This document shows positions 35,404 through 42,517 of a DNA stretch of 42,517 bases, piece by piece (the stretch's first letter is position 1; the number at the start of each line of letters is the position of its first letter). The DNA is from Cloacibacillus sp. (lineage in GTDB: Bacteria; Synergistota; Synergistia; Synergistales; Synergistaceae), in assembly GCA_036655895.1 (NCBI GenBank), contig JAVVPF010000015.1:24001-66517 (forward strand), given 5' to 3'. The notes under the pieces were generated by a model. The model made no database searches and was not told the origin of the DNA. It saw nothing but the letters and a program-made list of their open reading frames with translations. The position numbers and the translations under genes were made by a program.

Positions 35404-36870
35404 GTGAAGGTTTCTTATCAAGATGAGCATTTAGAAAGTCTCGTAAAAGAGCTGTGTCATCTTACGACAGAAATAGAATGCGTGGAATTTAAGCTCAACA
35501 ATGCCAAACCTGATGAAATAGGAGAGTATATATCAGCTTTATCAAATACAGCCGCCATTACGGGGCAACCATATTCGTACCTTATTTGGGGAGTCGATGA
35601 CGAAAGCCACGAAATTGTAGGCACAACATTCACTCCAGCCAGAGAAAAATGCGGTAATGAGGACTTAATCAATTGGCTATCATGTCTGCTTGCGCCTAAA
35701 ATCAGATTCCAATTCTTAACCGTCAATATCGATACTAAAGAAGTTGTCGTTTTGGAGATATCAGCAGCAACACATACGCCGGTAAGTTTCAGGGGAACAG
35801 AGTATATTCGTATAGGCTCCTATAAAAAGAAACTTAAAGATCACCCCGAGATGGAGCGTGCGTTATGGGCCGCTTTTGAAAAACGACGCTTTGAGCAGGA
35901 AATTGCTGCGGAAAAATTAAGTGCGGATCAAGTATTGGAATATATATTTTATCCGGCGTATTTTGATTTGCTTAAAAAAAACTTGCCTGGCAGCAAGAAT
36001 GCTATTCTGAAGGAACTAAATTCAGAAGAAATAATACAGCCAGACTCTCATGGGAAATGGAACGCTACTAATATGGGAGCGATCCTTTTTGCGAAAGATA
36101 TCACGAAATTTAAAGGATTGCGCCGCAAGGCTGTACGTGTAGTATTTTATAAAGGCAGTAGCCGTATAGAAACAGAAAGGGAAGTTGAGTTTACAGGAGG
36201 CTACGCTTTTTCCTATGAAGAAATAGTGAGTTATGTTACAGAATTGTCACCGAAGAAAGAGATAATAGAAAAAGGCATCCGTAAATCTATCTCACTATTT
36301 CCGGAACTGGCGGTACGTGAATTGATCGCGAATGCGCTTATACATCAAGATTTTTATATCAGCGGGACCTCGCCAATGATTGAGATCTTTAGTGATAGGA
36401 TAGAAATAACAAATCCTGGCCTCCCTTTGATCGCCGTTGAAAGGTTTTTGGACACCCCACCTAAATCTAGAAACGAGCACATCACGTCGTTGCTTAGACG
36501 AATAGGCGTATGTGAGGAACGAGGAAGTGGAATAGATAAAGTTGTTGCTATGACTGAATTCTATCAGCTGCCTGCTCCGATATTTGAAACTATGCCAGAG
36601 CATACGCGCGTTGTCCTTTTTGCTCACAGATGTTTTAAAGAAATAGATAAGAGCGAACGTATAAGGGCGACATACCTCCATGCTTCATTAAAATACGTAG
36701 AGAGAAAAAGCATGACAAATAAGACATTGCGGGAACGATTTGAACTAGACGTAAAGAACAGCGCCACAATTTCACGAATAATAAGAGATACCATTGAAAT
36801 TGGATTAATAAAATGCCAAGACGATACGGTAGGAACTAAGGCAAAAAAATATCTTCCCTATTGGGCATAA
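35404..36870 (+). CDS. AlbA_2 (Schlafen-type) domain ATP-binding protein
   Basis: 488 residues from a GTG at 35404, chosen because GGAGGAGG lies 8-10 bases upstream. The N-terminal AlbA_2/Schlafen domain has VEFKLNNAKPDEIGEYISALSNTAAITGQPYSYLIWGVDDESHEIVG and YIRIGSYKKKLKDHPE. The middle/C-terminal GHKL-like ATPase region has FPELAVRELIANALIHQDF, IEIFSDRIEITNPG and RRIGVCEERGSGIDKV. A winged-helix-like tail follows. Often annotated as RecG-like or DNA-binding regulator; true role unknown. Much more AT-rich than its surroundings (36241-36300 has 20 G/C of 60), bounded by direct repeats, and inserted between polysaccharide genes: strong signs of acquisition. Confidence 0.85.
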   Translation: MKVSYQDEHLESLVKELCHLTTEIECVEFKLNNAKPDEIGEYISALSNTAAITGQPYSYLIWGVDDESHEIVGTTFTPAREKCGNEDLINWLSCLLAPKIRFQFLTVNIDTKEVVVLEISAATHTPVSFRGTEYIRIGSYKKKLKDHPEMERALWAAFEKRRFEQEIAAEKLSADQVLEYIFYPAYFDLLKKNLPGSKNAILKELNSEEIIQPDSHGKWNATNMGAILFAKDITKFKGLRRKAVRVVFYKGSSRIETEREVEFTGGYAFSYEEIVSYVTELSPKKEIIEKGIRKSISLFPELAVRELIANALIHQDFYISGTSPMIEIFSDRIEITNPGLPLIAVERFLDTPPKSRNEHITSLLRRIGVCEERGSGIDKVVAMTEFYQLPAPIFETMPEHTRVVLFAHRCFKEIDKSERIRATYLHASLKYVERKSMTNKTLRERFELDVKNSATISRIIRDTIEIGLIKCQDDTVGTKAKKYLPYWA

Positions 36871-36879
36871 AACCGTTGG

Positions 36880-36992
36880 AATTTGCTTGCGTGTTGCTTG
36901 ATGGATAAGAGCGAAAAAAATGACCAGCAATAAAAAAAGCCTGTATCAGACTGGGTTTGTTTCATAGAATTTGCTTGCGCGTTGTTTGATGG
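36880..36992. repeat. Right ~112-bp direct repeat flanking the AlbA_2 ATPase gene
   Basis: Same layout as 35256-35367: 25-bp units at 36880-36904 and 36968-36992 around a hairpin/T-tract. Copies at 35343-35367 and 36968-36992 are identical. Its hairpin lies 60-90 bases beyond the ATPase stop and may act as that gene's terminator. Confidence 0.9.
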
Positions 36993-37190
36993 AAAATGAA
37001 TGAATATCGTTGATTATATTTCACAGCCAAAGCAACATAGACAGGCTTCTATTGCAGAAGTTTGTTTGCAGCGATTGTGCTATTTGGGGTAGGCGTTATC
37101 ACACATAAACTCCGTGATAGCCTCTTTTTTATACGATTCACAATTTTTTGCAGCAATAGCTGCAACAAGGTTAAGATTACCGAGAGGGAC

Positions 37191-37217
37191 GAAGTGGGTA
37201 GCGCCACTACCCACTTC
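37191..37217. repeat. Perfect inverted repeat in gene-poor DNA
   Basis: GAAGTGGGTAG, 5-base loop, CTACCCACTTC: 11-bp perfect stem with no T run, so not an ordinary terminator. Role unknown. Confidence 0.8.
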
Positions 37218-37552
37218 AAGGACGGTATCCAATATTACTTAAGGGGTTCCAGCTCCTCCCCTTTCACCTGGATAAAAGTAAGCGTTGTCCCCTCCACCGA
37301 TACCGGAAAAACGCCGCGTCAAAAGACTTGAACAAAGCAAATTGGTATTGGAACAGCTAATTGGCATAGGCAGGTGATATTTGACGCTTGTGGATAGTCT
37401 TTAAAGAACCGGCATTCTAATAAAATCACTTCTCCTATGCAAGACTAGTAATAGGGTAGCAAATAAAAGTTAGAAACTGATGCCGCCAAAGCTTTACTAT
37501 AAATTAACGGCTATGAGCATTTCATTGATTTTCTGGCCCCGATGATTTCTCC

Positions 37553-37669
37553 ATGTTTGTGAATGTGACCAAGACACACTTAAAAACGGTCTTGTTATAT
37601 ATCGTATCAGCCATGTTGTTTAGCTTTCTATTGATTGCTCTGATTTTTATGGAGCAAATGAGGAGTTAA
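37553..37669 (+). CDS. Possible small hydrophobic protein (38 residues)
   Basis: ATG at 37553, stop at 37669. The middle (VLLYIVSAMLFSFLLIALIF) would be one membrane helix with charged ends. There is no good ribosome site and no homologue is recognised, so it may equally be a chance frame or a remnant. Confidence 0.15.
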   Translation: MFVNVTKTHLKTVLLYIVSAMLFSFLLIALIFMEQMRS

Positions 37670-37878
37670 ATAAGTGGTAAGCTAAACGTCATACATAATT
37701 TAATAGTTGCAGATGGTATCATAGTGGTGCTAATATATAAATGTTAATGCCAATATCTAGGCAAACACAGGATAGTTTTCAAGGTGCTCTGATGTGGGTA
37801 GCATTAAATAATGTTTCTGGAATTTTGGGAAATATAAATAAAACTGAAATAGAATATAAGCGCTAAGGTGCGATGCAT

Positions 37879-38397
37879 ATGTATTGTAACGACAAACATA
37901 TATACACGATGATAAAACGTGCGGCGGATATTATTCTGTCGTCAGTTGGCTTGGTGTTGCTTTCTCCCCTATTGCTTGCTATTGCCCTGTTAATAAAGCT
38001 CGATACGCCTGGCCCGATATTCTTTAAACAAAAAAGAATAGGCAGGCATAAAACGTACTTTTATATCTATAAATTCCGCACAATGAGAATAGATACGCCA
38101 AAAGATATGCCTACGCACTTGTTGGCAGATCCTGACGCTTATATTACAAAACTAGGAAAATTTATGCGTAAAACGAGTTTAGACGAATTACCACAAATAA
38201 TAAATATACTAGTCGGTCAAATGTCTATCATCGGCCCGCGTCCCGCGCTGTGGAACCAGTACGACCTCATCGCGGAGCGCGACAAATACGGCGCCAACGA
38301 CATCCGCCCCGGCCTCACCGGCTGGGCGCAGATAAACGGATACCTAGGAACTGTGATTATCAATAAACTAAGTTTGACAGTAGGTGAAACGGCATGA
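37879..38397 (+). CDS. Undecaprenyl-phosphate sugar phosphotransferase, C-terminally truncated and mosaic
   Basis: 172 residues from the ATG at 37879 (AAGGTG 8 bases upstream; ATGs at 37873 and 37909 also possible). Bacterial sugar transferase (PglC/WcaJ catalytic domain): membrane segment IILSSVGLVLLSPLLLAIALLI, then PGPIFFKQKRIGR, YKFRTMR, SLDELPQIINIL, GQMSIIGPRPA and RPGLTGWAQINGY. After GWAQING the normal last 30 or so residues (LDGEYV...SF..D) are replaced by an unrelated short tail. Composition jumps inside the gene: 38041-38100 has 22 G/C of 60, 38221-38340 has 78 of 120, 38341-38400 has 22 of 60. It looks like a recombinant, possibly non-functional copy. The stop overlaps the next ATG (ATGA). 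Confidence 0.8.
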   Translation: MYCNDKHIYTMIKRAADIILSSVGLVLLSPLLLAIALLIKLDTPGPIFFKQKRIGRHKTYFYIYKFRTMRIDTPKDMPTHLLADPDAYITKLGKFMRKTSLDELPQIINILVGQMSIIGPRPALWNQYDLIAERDKYGANDIRPGLTGWAQINGYLGTVIINKLSLTVGETA

Positions 38398-39590
38398 AGA
38401 AAATCCCCTTCAGCCCCCCGGACATAACGTCAGCGGAGATCAACGAAGTCGTTGCGGCGCTGAAATCCGGCTGGATTACCACCGGTCCTAGGACAAAAGA
38501 GCTGGAACGCATCACCGCGACGCGCTGCCATACCGCGAAAGCGGTCTGCCTGAACTCCAACACCGCCTGTGCCGAGATGACCCTGCGCCTTCTGGGCGTC
38601 GGCCCCGGAGACGAAGTCATCGTTCCCGCTTATACCTATACGGCGACGGCGAGCGTAATTGAGCATGTCGGCGCTAAAATCGTCATGATCGACTGTGAAC
38701 CCGGTAAATTCACAATAGACTATGACAAGCTGGAAGCCGCTATTACAGAAAAGACCAAGGTCATCATACCGGTGGACCTCTTTGGCATCCCCGCCGATTA
38801 TGAGCGTATCATTGACATCGCCGAAAAGAAACGCCCGCTCTTCTCTCCTTCCGACAACCACATACAGCGGGCTATCGGCAGAGCCATAATCATGGGCGAC
38901 GCAGCGCATTCCTTCGGCGCCTCCTATAAAGGAATACCCATCGGCTCCGTCGCCGACTTTACGAACTTCTCCTTTCACGCCGTCAAAAACCTTACCACCG
39001 CCGAAGGCGGCGCGGCGACTTGGAGAGATATCGAGGGCGTGGACAATGAACAGCTCTACCGCCGTTACATGCTGCTGAGCCTCCACGGACAGAGCAAAGA
39101 TGCCCTCGCGAAAACCAAACTCGGCACCTGGGAATACGACATTGCGGGACTCTGGTACAAATGCAATATGACCGACCTCCACGCCGCGGTCGGGCTTGCC
39201 CAGATAAAAAGATACGACGCCCTTTTGGCGCGCCGGAGAAAGATCATCGAAAGATTGGATGCCGCGCTTGCCAGCCTGCCCGTAGAGACGCTGAGGCACT
39301 ATACAAAAGAATATAGCTCCTCCGGCCACCTTTATATCATGCGGCTAAAGGGCAGGGACGACAAAGAAAGAGACGGCTTCATCACCAAAATGGCCGAACT
39401 GGGGGTGGCGACAAACGTCCACTACAAACCGCTGCCGCTGCACACCGGTTATCGGAAACTGGGCTTTGACATCGCCGACTACCCCTACGCCTATGAACAA
39501 TTCCGCAACGAAGTCACGCTGCCCCTGCATACGTCACTGACCGATGAAGATGTGGACTATGTAATTGAGTGCGTAAGGAAATGCCTGTAA
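38394..39590 (+). CDS. DegT/DnrJ/EryC1/StrS-family sugar aminotransferase
   Basis: 398 residues, PLP-dependent. Seen: PFSPPDITSAEINEVVAALKSGWITTGPRTKELE, NSNTACAEMTLRLLGVGPGDEVIVPAYTYTATA, GDAAHSFGASYKG (PLP-stacking/Asp region) and FSFHAVKNLTTAEGG with the Schiff-base Lys at about 198. Transfers an amino group to a keto-sugar nucleotide, plausibly the 4-keto product of the WbpM/PglF-like dehydratase (PglE-like step). No matching acetyltransferase is in the window. Overlaps the truncated sugar transferase by 4 bases; three bases before the next sugar transferase. Confidence 0.93.
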   Translation: MKKIPFSPPDITSAEINEVVAALKSGWITTGPRTKELERITATRCHTAKAVCLNSNTACAEMTLRLLGVGPGDEVIVPAYTYTATASVIEHVGAKIVMIDCEPGKFTIDYDKLEAAITEKTKVIIPVDLFGIPADYERIIDIAEKKRPLFSPSDNHIQRAIGRAIIMGDAAHSFGASYKGIPIGSVADFTNFSFHAVKNLTTAEGGAATWRDIEGVDNEQLYRRYMLLSLHGQSKDALAKTKLGTWEYDIAGLWYKCNMTDLHAAVGLAQIKRYDALLARRRKIIERLDAALASLPVETLRHYTKEYSSSGHLYIMRLKGRDDKERDGFITKMAELGVATNVHYKPLPLHTGYRKLGFDIADYPYAYEQFRNEVTLPLHTSLTDEDVDYVIECVRKCL

Positions 39591-39593
39591 AAA

Positions 39594-40277
39594 ATGCTGA
39601 AAGAGTGGGAAGAATTGCCTGACTGCATGAGAACGGAAGCCGTTCGCCCCTATTACGAGACGCTCAAAAAGAAAAGAGCGGCCTTGCTGTTGAAGCGTGT
39701 CTTCGACGTCGTGACGGCAATCTTGATGCTGGCAGTCCTCTCGCCGCTGCTTCTCGCAATATCGCTTGCGATAATCCTTGACAGCAACGGCGGCGTCTTC
39801 TTCCGTCAGGAACGTATTACGCAATATGGGGAAAAATTCAAGATATTTAAATTCAGAACGATGATCGCGAACGCGGACAAGCTTGGCGCGCAGGTAACGG
39901 TGAAAGATGACGCGCGCGTCACAAAAATCGGCAGAACGCTAAGAAAATACCGGCTGGACGAACTTCCCCAACTGCTAAACATCATCGCCGGAGACATGAG
40001 CTTCGTGGGAACGAGGCCGGAAGTAGAGAAATACGTCAGGCAATACAACGACGAAATGTACGCGACGCTGCTTTTGCCGGCGGGCGTCACCTCGGAGACG
40101 AGCATTATGTACAAAGACGAAGAAAAACTGCTGGCCAGGGCGGAGTCAGCCGACGAGGCCTACATAAGCAAGGTCCTGCCGGAAAAGATGGAATACAACT
40201 TGAAGAGCCTGCGGAACTTCAGCTTGCAGTCGGAGATATCGACGATGGCTAAGACTGTGCTGGCGGTAGTGGATTGA
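39594..40277 (+). CDS. Undecaprenyl-phosphate sugar phosphotransferase (second, complete copy)
   Basis: 227 residues. Short N-terminal extension, then one membrane hairpin (RVFDVVTAILMLAVLSPLLLAISLAIIL), FFRQERITQYGEKFKIFKFRTM, RKYRLDELPQLLNIIAGDMSFVGTRPEVEKYV and a complete C-terminal region. Starts lipid-linked repeat-unit synthesis by moving sugar-1-phosphate to undecaprenyl phosphate. It could substitute for the truncated copy upstream. Confidence 0.9.
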   Translation: MLKEWEELPDCMRTEAVRPYYETLKKKRAALLLKRVFDVVTAILMLAVLSPLLLAISLAIILDSNGGVFFRQERITQYGEKFKIFKFRTMIANADKLGAQVTVKDDARVTKIGRTLRKYRLDELPQLLNIIAGDMSFVGTRPEVEKYVRQYNDEMYATLLLPAGVTSETSIMYKDEEKLLARAESADEAYISKVLPEKMEYNLKSLRNFSLQSEISTMAKTVLAVVD

Positions 40278-40338
40278 TGAAGACTAAATTCAGTGTTTTG
40301 AATAATTTTACGCCACCTGCGACAAAGGATACGGTCAT

Positions 40339-41562
40339 ATGAAGATATTGCTCATAAACCACTACGCAGGTTCAATATATCACGGCATGGAATTTCGTCC
40401 CTACTACCTGTCAAAAGAATGGGTAAAGATGGGGCATGAAATTATAATTGTCGCTGCCTCCTTCTCGCACCTTCGACAGAAGGATATCGAAATGACCGCC
40501 GATGCTATGGAAGAAAACATTGATGGTATTCGCTATATATGGCTGCGGACGCCGAAATACAGCGGGAATGGGCTTGGCCGCATACGTAATATGCTGTCTT
40601 TCCTCCGCAAACTTTATACCTACCTTCCAAAAATTACAGCGAATTTTGCCCCCGACGCTGTTATCGCGTCATCGACCTATCCGCTCGATTCGTACCCCGC
40701 AAGATGGATTGCCAAGAAGCATGGCGCAAAATTTGTCTTCGAGCTCCATGACCTTTGGCCGCAGGTATTGGGAAAAATGTCCAAATGGCATCCGTTCATC
40801 ATGATAATGCAGATGGCGGAGGACTATTGGTGCAAAAACGCCGACGTCGTGATTTCTCTTCTGCCGAACGCTTATAAGCATCTGGTCACACGTGGAATGA
40901 AAATGGAAAAGTATCATGTAATCCCTAATGGCATAAGTGTTGATGAATGGCAGGCTAAATCCAGTGGCGGAGAGCTCCCAGAATTACACAAAGAATCGCT
41001 ATCTACACTAAAGAAATCAGGAAAGACGATTGTAGGATATGTAGGAGGCCATGGCGTTAGCAATGGCTTGGATATGTTGGTTGATGCCGCAGCTCGCACT
41101 TCTGGTTTTTCAAAAATTCAATTTGTTTTAGTTGGAAAAGGCCCAGAAAAAGCCAAACTGGAAGAAAAGACCAAAGGGTTAAACCTGCCTAACATCACCT
41201 TTTTGCCCCCAGTTTTGAAAAAAGCAGTTCCGGTTTTGTTGAAGCAAATGGATATATTGGTGTGTAACGTCAATGAAACTCCTTTATGTCAGTATGGAAT
41301 GTCATTAAATAAGATTTTCGATTATATGATGGCAGAAAAACCGGTTTTATGGAGCTCTAACGTCAGCAACGATTTCGTTGCTGAATCGCATTGTGGTTTT
41401 ACAGTCCCTAGCGGTGACCTTATCTCCTTTTGTGACAAATTATATGAAATGTCAGACATGAAAAAAGAGTTCTTGGATGCCATGGGCGTTCGGGGAAAGG
41501 AATATATATTAAAACAATACACATATCCCAAGCTGGCAAGGAAATTTATCGACGCGCTATAA
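40339..41562 (+). CDS. Glycosyltransferase family 4 protein
   Basis: 407 residues. Two Rossmann domains of GT-B fold: start ILLINHYAGSIYHGMEFRPYYLSKEWVKMGHEI, ELHDLWPQVLGKMS, VIPNGISVDEW, then VGYVGGHGVSNGLDMLVDAA, LVGKGPEKAKLEE and the shortened acceptor/donor segment CQYGMSLNKIFDYMMAEKPVLWSS. Resembles WbuB-type enzymes that add amino sugars to the lipid-linked repeat. The second half is more AT-rich (41221-41280: 22 G/C of 60) than the first (40681-40740: 31 of 60). Confidence 0.9.
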   Translation: MKILLINHYAGSIYHGMEFRPYYLSKEWVKMGHEIIIVAASFSHLRQKDIEMTADAMEENIDGIRYIWLRTPKYSGNGLGRIRNMLSFLRKLYTYLPKITANFAPDAVIASSTYPLDSYPARWIAKKHGAKFVFELHDLWPQVLGKMSKWHPFIMIMQMAEDYWCKNADVVISLLPNAYKHLVTRGMKMEKYHVIPNGISVDEWQAKSSGGELPELHKESLSTLKKSGKTIVGYVGGHGVSNGLDMLVDAAARTSGFSKIQFVLVGKGPEKAKLEEKTKGLNLPNITFLPPVLKKAVPVLLKQMDILVCNVNETPLCQYGMSLNKIFDYMMAEKPVLWSSNVSNDFVAESHCGFTVPSGDLISFCDKLYEMSDMKKEFLDAMGVRGKEYILKQYTYPKLARKFIDAL

Positions 41563-41588
41563 AAAGCATTCAGAGGGGAAATAGAGAC

Positions 41589-42517
41589 ATGACGTTATTA
41601 AATAAGGTACAGAATAAGACCGCCCAAATCGGCGTAATCGGCCTCGGCTACGTCGGCCTGCCGCTGGCGGTGGAAAAAGCCAAAGCCGGCTACAAAGTGC
41701 TGGGATTCGACATACAGCAATCCAAAGTGGAGATGGTAAACCGCGGCGAAAACTACATCGGCGACATCATCCCGCAGGACCTCAAGGACCTGACGGCGAA
41801 CGGTCGCCTCTCCGCCACGACAGACTTTGACCGCCTTGCGGAGTGCGACGTCGTCGCTATCTGCGTCCCCACGCCGCTCGACAAATTCAAACAGCCCGAC
41901 CTCTCGTACATCGTAAACTCCGCCAAAGAGATATCAAAGCGCCTGCACGAAAACATGCTCGTCGTCCTTGAATCAACCACCTACCCGGGAACGACCGAAG
42001 AGGTAGTCAAACCCATTCTTGAAGAAAGCGGTCTTAAAGTCGGCAAAGACTTCCACCTGGCCTTCAGCCCTGAACGCGTCGACCCCGGCAACGCCAGATA
42101 CAAGACCCACAACACCCCGAAAGTCGTCGGCGGCTGTACGCCTGAATGCACCGAGATCGCGAAAACTCTTTACAGCATCGTCTTAGGCGCGGAAGTCTTT
42201 ACCGTATCTTCCCCTAAAGAGGCAGAGGCGACAAAAATCCTGGAAAACACCTTCCGCATCGTCAACTGCGCCCTCGCCAACGAAATGGCCATCGTCTACA
42301 ACAAAATGGGCATCAACATCTGGGAGGTAATCGCCGCCGCTTCGACAAAGCCCTTCGGCTACGTTCCCTTCTACCCGGGCCCCGGCGTCGGCGGTCACTG
42401 TATTCCGCTCGATCCCTTTTACCTCACATACAAAGCGAGGGAATACGACTACCATACCCGCCTCATAGAGCTGTCCGGCGAAATAAACGACAACATGCCT
42501 GAATACGTCGTCGAGCG
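41589..42517 (+). CDS. UDP-N-acetyl-hexosamine 6-dehydrogenase (WbpA/WecC family), runs off the right edge
   Basis: About 309 residues present of some 430. NAD site IGVIGLGYVGLPLAVEKAKAGY, CVPTPLDKFKQPDLSYI, ESTTYPGTTEEV, SPERVDPGNARY, EATKILENTFRIVNCALANEMA and the catalytic-Cys segment GVGGHCIPLDPFYL. Oxidises UDP-GlcNAc or UDP-ManNAc/GalNAc to the uronic acid with two NAD+. The nucleotide sugar is a precursor for the polysaccharide made by this locus. GAGGGG lies about 12 bases before the ATG. Confidence 0.94.
   Translation, partial: MTLLNKVQNKTAQIGVIGLGYVGLPLAVEKAKAGYKVLGFDIQQSKVEMVNRGENYIGDIIPQDLKDLTANGRLSATTDFDRLAECDVVAICVPTPLDKFKQPDLSYIVNSAKEISKRLHENMLVVLESTTYPGTTEEVVKPILEESGLKVGKDFHLAFSPERVDPGNARYKTHNTPKVVGGCTPECTEIAKTLYSIVLGAEVFTVSSPKEAEATKILENTFRIVNCALANEMAIVYNKMGINIWEVIAAASTKPFGYVPFYPGPGVGGHCIPLDPFYLTYKAREYDYHTRLIELSGEINDNMPEYVVE

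Larger units (their letters stand above)
36993..37878 (+). other. AT-rich region without a convincing gene
   Basis: About 0.9 kb with no recognisable protein. It holds a perfect 11-bp hairpin (37191-37217), a TTG-started frame (37062-37331, 89 residues) with no ribosome site and no recognisable family, and a 38-residue hydrophobic frame (37553-37669). It may be decayed remains of polysaccharide genes or of a mobile segment. The promoter for the following genes should lie near 37700-37870 but I cannot pick it with confidence. Confidence 0.4.

Noticed and set aside
35256-36992. CRISPR array from the four 25-bp repeat copies
   Set aside because: Only four copies, with spacings of 87, 1537 and 88 bases and no cas genes; the intervening short segments are near copies of each other, unlike spacers.
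35256-36992. Insertion sequence carrying the AlbA_2 ATPase
   Set aside because: No transposase or recombinase motif and no terminal inverted repeats; only direct repeats are visible.
37062-37331. 89-residue frame in the AT-rich gap
   Set aside because: TTG start, no ribosome site, spans a perfect hairpin, no recognisable domain; not strong enough to call a gene.

Overview
The window looks like a chromosomal piece of an anaerobic, amino-acid-fermenting diderm bacterium. The best guess is the phylum Synergistota, something like Cloacibacillus or Synergistes. That is inference, based on four things together: ferredoxin-dependent 2-oxoacid oxidoreductases (NifJ-type and IorAB), a ptb-buk butyrate pair, outer-membrane machinery (RND pump with TolC-type channel, Wzz), and a Firmicute-style T-box leader in a fairly GC-rich genome. 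No rRNA, tRNA, CRISPR array or transposase was seen.

Layout. (1) 1-5.7 kb, minus strand: the 5' part of a nifJ-type pyruvate:ferredoxin oxidoreductase. Next to it is a two-gene operon of a LeuA-like protein that has lost its metal ligands and an unusual fusion of a xylose-isomerase-like TIM barrel to an acyl-CoA synthetase. This operon sits behind a clear T-box leader whose specifier reads CUC (leucine). (2) 5.7-7.1 kb: a lone AAA/DUF4143 ATPase behind three copies of an 8-bp motif spaced exactly 40 bp apart. (3) 7.2-11.2 kb: iorA-iorB-paaK for oxidation of aryl-pyruvates, behind a strong promoter and a leader with mutually exclusive hairpins. (4) 11.3-16.9 kb: a tripartite RND efflux operon in the order pump, outer-membrane channel, adaptor. 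(5) 17-32 kb: mostly housekeeping and transport genes. These are an iron-type alcohol dehydrogenase, a YgiT-like zinc-finger protein, gpmA, two MATE pumps, ptb-buk, an HdeD-like membrane protein, TlpA plus CcdA, a Phd/YefM antitoxin with a truncated RelE-type toxin, an EamA/MFS/EamA transporter operon, and an orphan beta subunit of a sodium-pumping decarboxylase. (6) 32.1 kb to the end: a surface polysaccharide locus (Wzz, WbpM/PglF-like dehydratase, sugar-phosphate transferases, DegT aminotransferase, GT4 glycosyltransferase, nucleotide-sugar dehydrogenase). It is interrupted by an AT-rich AlbA_2/Schlafen-type ATPase gene between two ~112-bp direct repeats, followed by about 0.9 kb with no convincing gene.

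How it fits together. Amino-acid-derived 2-oxoacids are oxidised to acyl-CoAs and reduced ferredoxin (NifJ, IorAB). Acyl-CoAs can give ATP through Ptb-Buk, and reducing power can be discharged through the alcohol dehydrogenase. The polysaccharide locus is a mosaic: base composition switches abruptly several times, including inside two genes, which points to repeated recombination.

The most promising candidate for something undescribed is the leucine-T-box operon of a catalytically degenerate LeuA homologue plus a TIM-barrel/acyl-CoA-ligase fusion. The repeat-bounded Schlafen-type ATPase, the 40-bp-phased motif before the DUF4143 ATPase, and the iorA leader come next.
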